Positions 57,696-64,000 of a DNA stretch of 64,000 nucleotides are shown here, one piece after another. Positions within the stretch are counted from its first letter, which is position 1; the number at the start of each line of letters is the position of its first letter. The position numbers were made by a program, and so were the translations under genes. The DNA is taken from positions 682,001-746,000 of the forward strand of contig NZ_JACBZN010000001.1 of the NCBI RefSeq assembly GCF_013408555.1, in the 5' to 3' direction. Under the pieces are notes generated by a model, which worked only from the letters and a program-made list of their open reading frames with translations, made no database searches and was not told where the DNA came from. The stretch is from Aeromicrobium tamlense (GTDB lineage: Bacteria; Actinomycetota; Actinomycetes; Propionibacteriales; Nocardioidaceae).

Positions 57696-59818
57696 GGCGC
57701 GACCGCGGCGACGAGCTCAACGACACGCTGGTGGTGCTGGGCGCGACGGCCGTGCTGCTCGGTGGCTTCGCGCCCTTGTTCGACGGCCTGCGCTGGATGG
57801 TCGTGGTGCTGTCGCTCATGGTCTCCGTCGCGGCGGTGACCGCCGTGGTCCGCCTCTTCGCGCCCACGTGGGCCACGCCCGCCGGCGCCCTGGCCGCGGT
57901 GCTCGGGCTGGTGTGGATGTTCGTTCCCGGCACCACCGTCCTCGGCATCCCCACGCCGTCCTCGTTCGTCGAGCTGGCGTCCATGCTCGGCGATGCCCGG
58001 ACCACGATCGTGGAGGAGGTCGCGCCGATCCTGCCGCCCGACTCGGTGGTGCTGCTCGTCGCGATCGCGTACCTCGTGATCTTCGTGCTGTCCGACGCCG
58101 TGGCCCGCCAGGCGTGGCGTGTGCCGCTTCTCGGGCTGCTGTGGGCGACGATGCTCGTCGTCCCCAGCGTCATCGCGATGGAGATGCCCCCGTGGTGGCT
58201 GTTCGCCGGCACGGCCGTGGCGTGGCTGTGGCTGTGGTGGTCGGAGTCCCCGCACGTCGGCGTCATCCCGAGCGGTGCCGCGGCCGTCACGGGCGTCGGC
58301 GCGGTGGCCGTCGCGCTGGTGGTGCCGGTCGTCGGGCCCGAGATCGACCCCACCTCGAGCGACTTCGGCGTCGCCGAGAGCCAGGTCTTCGGCACCGGCA
58401 TCAACCCGATGATCGAGCTGGGCCGCAACCTGCGCCAGACCCAGCCCCGCCGCGTCCTGACGTACTCCACCGAGGGCACCACGGGCCAGTACCTCAAGGT
58501 CGCGACGCTGCGTCAGTTCAGCGGGCGTTCCTGGATCCCCAGTCCGGTCATGGGCGACCTCGACATCGAGGGCCTCGACGACCTCGACGAGACCATCACG
58601 TCCGAGGAGCGCACCACCAGCATCCGGATCGAGAGCCTGCGCTCGAGCCTGCTGCCGGTGCCGTACCCGGCCACCAGCATCAAGGGCCTCGAGGGTGACT
58701 GGCAGTGGCTGCGCGACGGCAGCACCGTGCGGGCCCAGGGTCGCACCACGACCGAGGACCAGAGCTACACCGTGACGAGCCTGGACCGGCTGCCCACGGC
58801 CGACCAGGTCCGCGACGCCGGCGACGCGGGACGGTCGCTCGACTCGTACCGCTCGCTGCCGGACGACGTGCCCGAGCTGGTCACGCGGCTGGCCCGCGAG
58901 CGCGCCGGCGACGCGGACAACGACTACGACCGCATGCTGGCGCTCCAGGACTGGCTGCGCACCGACTTCTCGTACTCGGTCGAGGCGCCGGTGGACGAGG
59001 GCTACGACGGCAACGGGCTCGACGTCATGGAGGAGTTCCTGGAGAAGCAGACCGGGTACTGCGTGCACTTCGCGTCCACCCTGGCCGTGATGGGTCGCGT
59101 GCTCGACGTGCCCACGCGCGTCGCGGTCGGCTACGCGCCGGGCGACAGCCTCTTGGGCCGTTCGGTCGACGAGTCGACGTTCGGCGTCGACTCCGACGAC
59201 CTGCACGCCTGGACCGAGGTGTACTTCCGCGACATCGGCTGGATCCCCTTCGACGCGACGCCGGGCATCGGCGAGGCCACCGAGTTCGCCGAGGAGGTCG
59301 AGTCGAGCGGCGGTTCGGACGCCGACTCCGAGGTTCCCGAGGCGAGCGGCCAGAACGGGCGGACCCTCGACCCGCAGGACGAGCAGTCCGCGCAGCAGTC
59401 CGCCGGCGAGACGGGCCCCACGTGGCGGCCCGCCCTGCTGGCGCTGCTCACGGTGTCCGTGCTCGGCGCGGTTCCCGCGCTGGTCCGCCAGGTGCGTCGC
59501 CGTCGCCGGTGGAGCGCGGGCAAGCGATCCAGCGAGCCGCTGTGGAGCGAGGTCTCCGACACCGCGCGCGACCTCGGCATCGGCCTCGACCCCACCGAGA
59601 CACCGCGGGTGTTCGCGGGCCGGCTCGAGTCCCACGGCGTCGCGGGGTCCGACCTCGACGGGCTCGTCGCCCAGGTCGAGCGCGACCGCTACGCCGGGAC
59701 CGGACCGGGCACGGCTCGGGTCGAGGAGGCGCAGCGCGTCGTGGAGTCGCTGCAGGCCGCCAGCAGCCGCAAGGCGCGCTGGTGGGCGCGGCTCGCGCCG
59801 CGGTCGCTGCTCAGGTGA
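57692..59818 (+). CDS. TgpA-type membrane transglutaminase-like protein
   Basis: A 708-residue protein with about seven N-terminal membrane segments (to ~residue 225) and a large extracytoplasmic domain. The transglutaminase-like triad is Cys457 (TGYCVHF), His505 (DLHAWTEVYF) and Asp521 (FDATPG). A C-terminal membrane segment (ALLALLTVSVLGAVPALV) is followed by a cytosolic basic tail (RRRRRW) and DUF4129-like end. It probably acts on peptides or proteins in the cell envelope together with the MoxR-DUF58 pair. GTG start. Overlaps the convergent GST gene by 8 bases. Confidence 0.92.
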   Translation: MRRDRGDELNDTLVVLGATAVLLGGFAPLFDGLRWMVVVLSLMVSVAAVTAVVRLFAPTWATPAGALAAVLGLVWMFVPGTTVLGIPTPSSFVELASMLGDARTTIVEEVAPILPPDSVVLLVAIAYLVIFVLSDAVARQAWRVPLLGLLWATMLVVPSVIAMEMPPWWLFAGTAVAWLWLWWSESPHVGVIPSGAAAVTGVGAVAVALVVPVVGPEIDPTSSDFGVAESQVFGTGINPMIELGRNLRQTQPRRVLTYSTEGTTGQYLKVATLRQFSGRSWIPSPVMGDLDIEGLDDLDETITSEERTTSIRIESLRSSLLPVPYPATSIKGLEGDWQWLRDGSTVRAQGRTTTEDQSYTVTSLDRLPTADQVRDAGDAGRSLDSYRSLPDDVPELVTRLARERAGDADNDYDRMLALQDWLRTDFSYSVEAPVDEGYDGNGLDVMEEFLEKQTGYCVHFASTLAVMGRVLDVPTRVAVGYAPGDSLLGRSVDESTFGVDSDDLHAWTEVYFRDIGWIPFDATPGIGEATEFAEEVESSGGSDADSEVPEASGQNGRTLDPQDEQSAQQSAGETGPTWRPALLALLTVSVLGAVPALVRQVRRRRRWSAGKRSSEPLWSEVSDTARDLGIGLDPTETPRVFAGRLESHGVAGSDLDGLVAQVERDRYAGTGPGTARVEEAQRVVESLQAASSRKARWWARLAPRSLLR

Positions 59819-60800
59819 CGGGCTCGAGCCACACCGAGGTGTCGGGCCCCTTCGGCACGATCTGCGTCGGGTTGATGTCGGTCTGCACCACGTAGTAGTG
59901 CTGCTTGATCTGCTCGAAGTCGGTGTTGCCGCCGAACGCGGGGTGTGCGTAGAGGTCGCGGGCGTAGCGCCACAGGTGCGGCATCTCGGTGAGCTGGTTG
60001 CGGTTGCACTTGAAGTGACCGTGGTAGACGGCGTCGAAGCGCGCGAGCGTGGTGAACAGGCGCACGTCGGCCTCGGTGATCGCGTCGCCCATGAGATAGC
60101 GACGGTCGGAAAGGCGGTGCTCGAGCCAGTCCATCGTGCTCCAGAGCCGGTCGTAGGCCGCGTCGTACGCCTCCTGCGACCCGGCGAAGCCGCACCGGTA
60201 GACGCCGTTGTTCACCTCGGTGAACACGCGCTCCATGACGTCCTCCATCTCGTCGCGCACGGCGGCGGGCCAGAGGTCGGGGGCGTCGGGGGAGTGGTGC
60301 TCGCGCCACTCGAAGAACAGGTCGTGGGTGATCCACGGGAAGTCGTTCGTGACGACCTGACCCGAGGCGACCTCGACCATCGCCGGCACGGTGATGCCGC
60401 GCGGGTAGTCGGGGTAGCGCGCGAAGTAGGCCTGCTGGAGCCGCTCGATGCCCAGGACGGGGTCGACGCCGCCGGGGTCGAGGTCGAAGGTCCAGCTGCG
60501 GGCGTCGTGGGTGGGGCCGGGGAGGCCCACGCTGATGACGTCCTGCAGTCCGAGCAGGTCGCGGACGATCAGGGCGCGGGTGGCCCAGGGGCACGCCTTC
60601 GCGGCGACGAGCCGGTAGCGGCCGGGCTCGACGGGCCACGTGGGCGCGTCGGCCACGGGCGGCTTGCCGGTGCCCGCGCGGTCATCCGCAGGGGCGCCGC
60701 CGTCGCGCGTGATGCGGTCGGGGATGTAGTTCATGTCGCGGTCGAAGGCCGAGCCGGCCTTCACGTACGAACCGGTCGTGGCGTGTGCGTCGTCGGCCAT
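59811..60800 (-). CDS. Xi-class glutathione transferase-like (glutathionyl-hydroquinone reductase family)
   Basis: A 329-residue protein. The active-site CPWA (KACPWATRALIVRDLLGLQD) is followed by VPAMVEVASGQVVTNDFPWIT. The helical C-terminal domain contains YRCGFAGSQEAYDAAYDRLW and TLARFDAVYHGHFKCNRNQL. Members reduce glutathionyl-hydroquinones. Actinobacteria generally use mycothiol, so the thiol partner here is uncertain. Start: the ATG at 60800, with TAGGGT seven bases upstream. It diverges from the leuA leader. Confidence 0.9.
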   Translation of the reverse strand: MADDAHATTGSYVKAGSAFDRDMNYIPDRITRDGGAPADDRAGTGKPPVADAPTWPVEPGRYRLVAAKACPWATRALIVRDLLGLQDVISVGLPGPTHDARSWTFDLDPGGVDPVLGIERLQQAYFARYPDYPRGITVPAMVEVASGQVVTNDFPWITHDLFFEWREHHSPDAPDLWPAAVRDEMEDVMERVFTEVNNGVYRCGFAGSQEAYDAAYDRLWSTMDWLEHRLSDRRYLMGDAITEADVRLFTTLARFDAVYHGHFKCNRNQLTEMPHLWRYARDLYAHPAFGGNTDFEQIKQHYYVVQTDINPTQIVPKGPDTSVWLEPVT

Positions 60801-60807
60801 GCTCCCG

Positions 60808-60813
60808 ACCCTA
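60808..60813 (-). promoter_or_regulatory. -10 element of the xi-class GST gene
   Basis: TAGGGT on the minus strand, seven bases before the ATG at 60800. Confidence 0.45.
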
Positions 60814-60850
60814 GCCACCCGGGACGATCCGCGCCGGGAACGGCCGGTGC

Positions 60851-60856
60851 TACGCT
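60851..60856 (+). promoter_or_regulatory. -10 element of the leuA leader transcript
   Basis: TACGCT; transcription should begin near 60863, three bases before the leader-peptide ATG. Confidence 0.55.
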
Positions 60857-60865
60857 GGCCCCATC

Positions 60866-60897
60866 ATGCGGATCGCGAACCTCCTCCTTCGCCGCCG

Positions 60898-60913
<16 letters not shown>
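60866..60913 (+). CDS. Leucine-rich leader peptide upstream of leuA
   Basis: A 15-codon frame encoding MRIANLLLRRRVEVL. Three successive Leu codons (CTC CTC CTT, 60881-60889) are followed by three Arg codons and a final Leu. It begins right after the predicted transcription start and ends 75 bases before leuA. Such a run of the pathway's own amino acid is the mark of an attenuation leader. Too short to be a functional protein. Confidence 0.75.
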
Positions 60914-62722
<1,809 letters not shown>

Positions 62723-62748
62723 GCGAGCAAGGTCCGACGTCGGGGTCG

Positions 62749-62773
62749 TTGGTATACCGTTTTGGTATGCCAA
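62749..62773. promoter_or_regulatory. GntR operator over its own promoter and start codon
   Basis: TTGGTATACC-N5-GGTATGCCAA mirrors at 9 of 10 positions. The -10-like TACCGT (62755-62760) lies within, six bases before the ATG at 62767, which is itself inside the right arm. This predicts tight autorepression. Confidence 0.7.
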
Positions 62774-63417
62774 CGACCTCGACCTCGTTCCGCCCCTTGC
62801 GCGACGACGTCCGCGACCTGATCCGCGAGCGGATCATCGCGGGCACGCACGCGCCGGGCACCCGCCTCGTGGAGCGGACGATCGCGTCCGACCTCGGCGT
62901 CTCGCGGATCCCCGTGCGCGAGGCGCTGCAGGCACTCGTGCTGGAGGGCTTCGCGGTCGACCGTGACACCCGCGGCATCGCGGTCCGGGCCTACGAGCCC
63001 GGCCAGATCGCCGAGCTGGCCGAGGTCGGCGCCGCCCTCGAGCGCGTGCTGGTGGGCCAGGTCGTCGCGACCGTCACGGACGAGGGGCTCGTCGGCCTGC
63101 GCGCGGTGCTGGACGAGGCGCAGGACGCCATCGACCGGGGCGACCTCGACGCGGCCGTCGCGGCCAACGGCCGGTTCCACGACGCGCTCGCCGCCCTCGG
63201 CGAGGGCACGATGGCGCACGAGGTGCTGGGCACGGTGTCGCAGCGTCGCCGCTGGCTGCTCGCGCAGCACACCGATCCGGCGCCGATCCACGCCGAGCAC
63301 GTCGCGCTGTTCGACGCGATCGCCAGCGGCGACGCCGACCGGGCCCGGCGGATCACGGAGGACCACGCGCGGACCACGGTCGAGAACGCGCTGCGCACTC
63401 GGGGACCGGTCTCGTGA
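62767..63417 (+). CDS. GntR-family regulator (FadR/FCD type)
   Basis: A 216-residue regulator. The N-terminal wHTH reads LRDDVRDLIRERIIAGTHAPGTRLVERTIASDLGVSRIPVREALQALVLEGF. The C-terminal helical FCD domain (~80-210) has NGRFHDALAALG and HAEHVALFDAIASGDADRA, whose histidines usually bind a metal that contacts a small acid ligand. The operator overlaps its own start. Downstream it overlaps the ankyrin lipoprotein gene by four bases, which it therefore likely controls. Confidence 0.9.
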   Translation: MPTTSTSFRPLRDDVRDLIRERIIAGTHAPGTRLVERTIASDLGVSRIPVREALQALVLEGFAVDRDTRGIAVRAYEPGQIAELAEVGAALERVLVGQVVATVTDEGLVGLRAVLDEAQDAIDRGDLDAAVAANGRFHDALAALGEGTMAHEVLGTVSQRRRWLLAQHTDPAPIHAEHVALFDAIASGDADRARRITEDHARTTVENALRTRGPVS

Positions 63418-64000
63418 GCCTGCGCACCGCGTCGCTCGCGGCGATCGTGGCCTCGGCCGGGCTCCTGCTGGCGGCCTGCCAGGCGTCGGGGGAGGACCGG
63501 GCCGAGCGGCTTGCCGCGAGCACGACGGCCACCCCGACGACGCCGCCCACCACGGCGTCCCCGTCCCCCTCGCGGAAGGACCCGCTGATGGACCTCGACC
63601 AGGACCAGCTCGACGCCCGGCTGATCGCCGCCGCCTGGGACGACGACGTGACGGCCGCGCGTCGGCTGATCGCCGCCGGCGCCGACGTCAACGCCACCGA
63701 CGACACCGTCCAGAGTGCCCACCTCATCGCCGCGAGCGAGGGGCGTCGCGCCCTGCTCGACCTCACGCTGCGGCACGGCGCGGACCTCGACGTGCACGAC
63801 TCGTTCGACGGCACCGGCGTGATCCGCGCGGCCGAGCGCGGGCACGCCTGGGTCGTCGGGCGCCTGCTGCAGGCCGGCGCCGACCCGGATCACGTCAACA
63901 CCCTCGGCTGGGTGGGCCTGCACGAGGCCCTCGTCTTCGCCAAGCCCGAGCGCCGGCGCCAGTACGTCGACACCGTGCGCGTGCTCGTCGCCGGGGGAGC
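63414..64000 (+). CDS. Ankyrin-repeat lipoprotein (cut by window edge)
   Basis: At least 195 residues, open to the right edge. A signal peptide ends in the lipobox LLAAC (Cys22), so it should be lipid-anchored outside the membrane. A Thr/Pro/Ser-rich linker (TTATPTTPPTTASPSPS) leads into ankyrin repeats: LIAAAWDDDVTAARRLIAAGADVNATDD, LIAASEGRRALLDLTLRHGADLDVHD, and a third with LLQAGADPDHVNTLGW. Ankyrin repeats mediate protein contacts; the partner is unknown. The GTG start overlaps the GntR stop. Confidence 0.88.
   Translation, partial: MSLRTASLAAIVASAGLLLAACQASGEDRAERLAASTTATPTTPPTTASPSPSRKDPLMDLDQDQLDARLIAAAWDDDVTAARRLIAAGADVNATDDTVQSAHLIAASEGRRALLDLTLRHGADLDVHDSFDGTGVIRAAERGHAWVVGRLLQAGADPDHVNTLGWVGLHEALVFAKPERRRQYVDTVRVLVAGG

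Overview
The window is GC-rich (roughly 70% by eye), gene-dense actinobacterial chromosome, with about 58 protein genes and no rRNA or tRNA gene that I can see. Leaderless GTG and ATG starts are frequent. The conserved order leuS ... degV-comEA-comEC-holA-rpsT-lepA-hemW ... DUF3097 ... hrcA-dnaJ-HIT-phoH-ybeY-corC-era ... leuA is typical of Actinomycetota. UDP-galactopyranose mutase, a GlfT-like transferase, NnaR/GlnR-type nitrate control and a DUF222 HNH protein fit a Nocardioidaceae-like organism such as Aeromicrobium or Nocardioides. The genus is inference.

Layout. 1-7345: accessory genes. These are a truncated sensor kinase, a membrane protein, a NERD protein, an ASCH/DksA pair, a frameshifted TIGR03086 gene, a DUF2200 gene, a MarR-MFS divergent pair and an Arr rifamycin ADP-ribosyltransferase. 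7427-13953: cell-envelope polymers, with two CDP-glycerol glycerophosphotransferase-type proteins, UDP-galactopyranose mutase, a GlfT-like transferase and a repeat-stalked surface protein. 14004-18881: a TrkH/TrkA potassium system and leuS. 18882-28969: a nitrate-assimilation block, in which narK diverges from nirB-nirD-nnaR-chelatase-fused nitrate reductase. It sits between leuS and degV, and the shared promoter carries GlnR-like boxes.

28989-39593: housekeeping backbone (degV, comEA, comEC, holA, rpsT, lepA, an acyl-CoA ligase, hemW). 39634-43349: arginine antiporter, arginine deiminase and a flippase-like protein. 43333-51311: DUF3097, hrcA with a CIRCE element, dnaJ, HIT, phoH, ybeY, corC, a degenerate cytidine-deaminase-like protein and era. 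51308-60800: DUF222 HNH protein, divergent lysG/lysE, a PHP protein, a flavoprotein, moxR-DUF58-transglutaminase and a xi-class GST. 60851-64000: a leucine-rich leader peptide before leuA, an autoregulated GntR gene and the start of an ankyrin lipoprotein.

Two regulatory themes stand out. About nineteen genes have a TANNNT-like -10 hexamer placed exactly six bases before the start codon, which predicts leaderless mRNAs and helps choose starts. Upstream of leuA lies a 15-codon reading frame with three consecutive Leu codons, followed by alternative pairings that reach the leuA ribosome-binding site. This is a good candidate for leucine attenuation.
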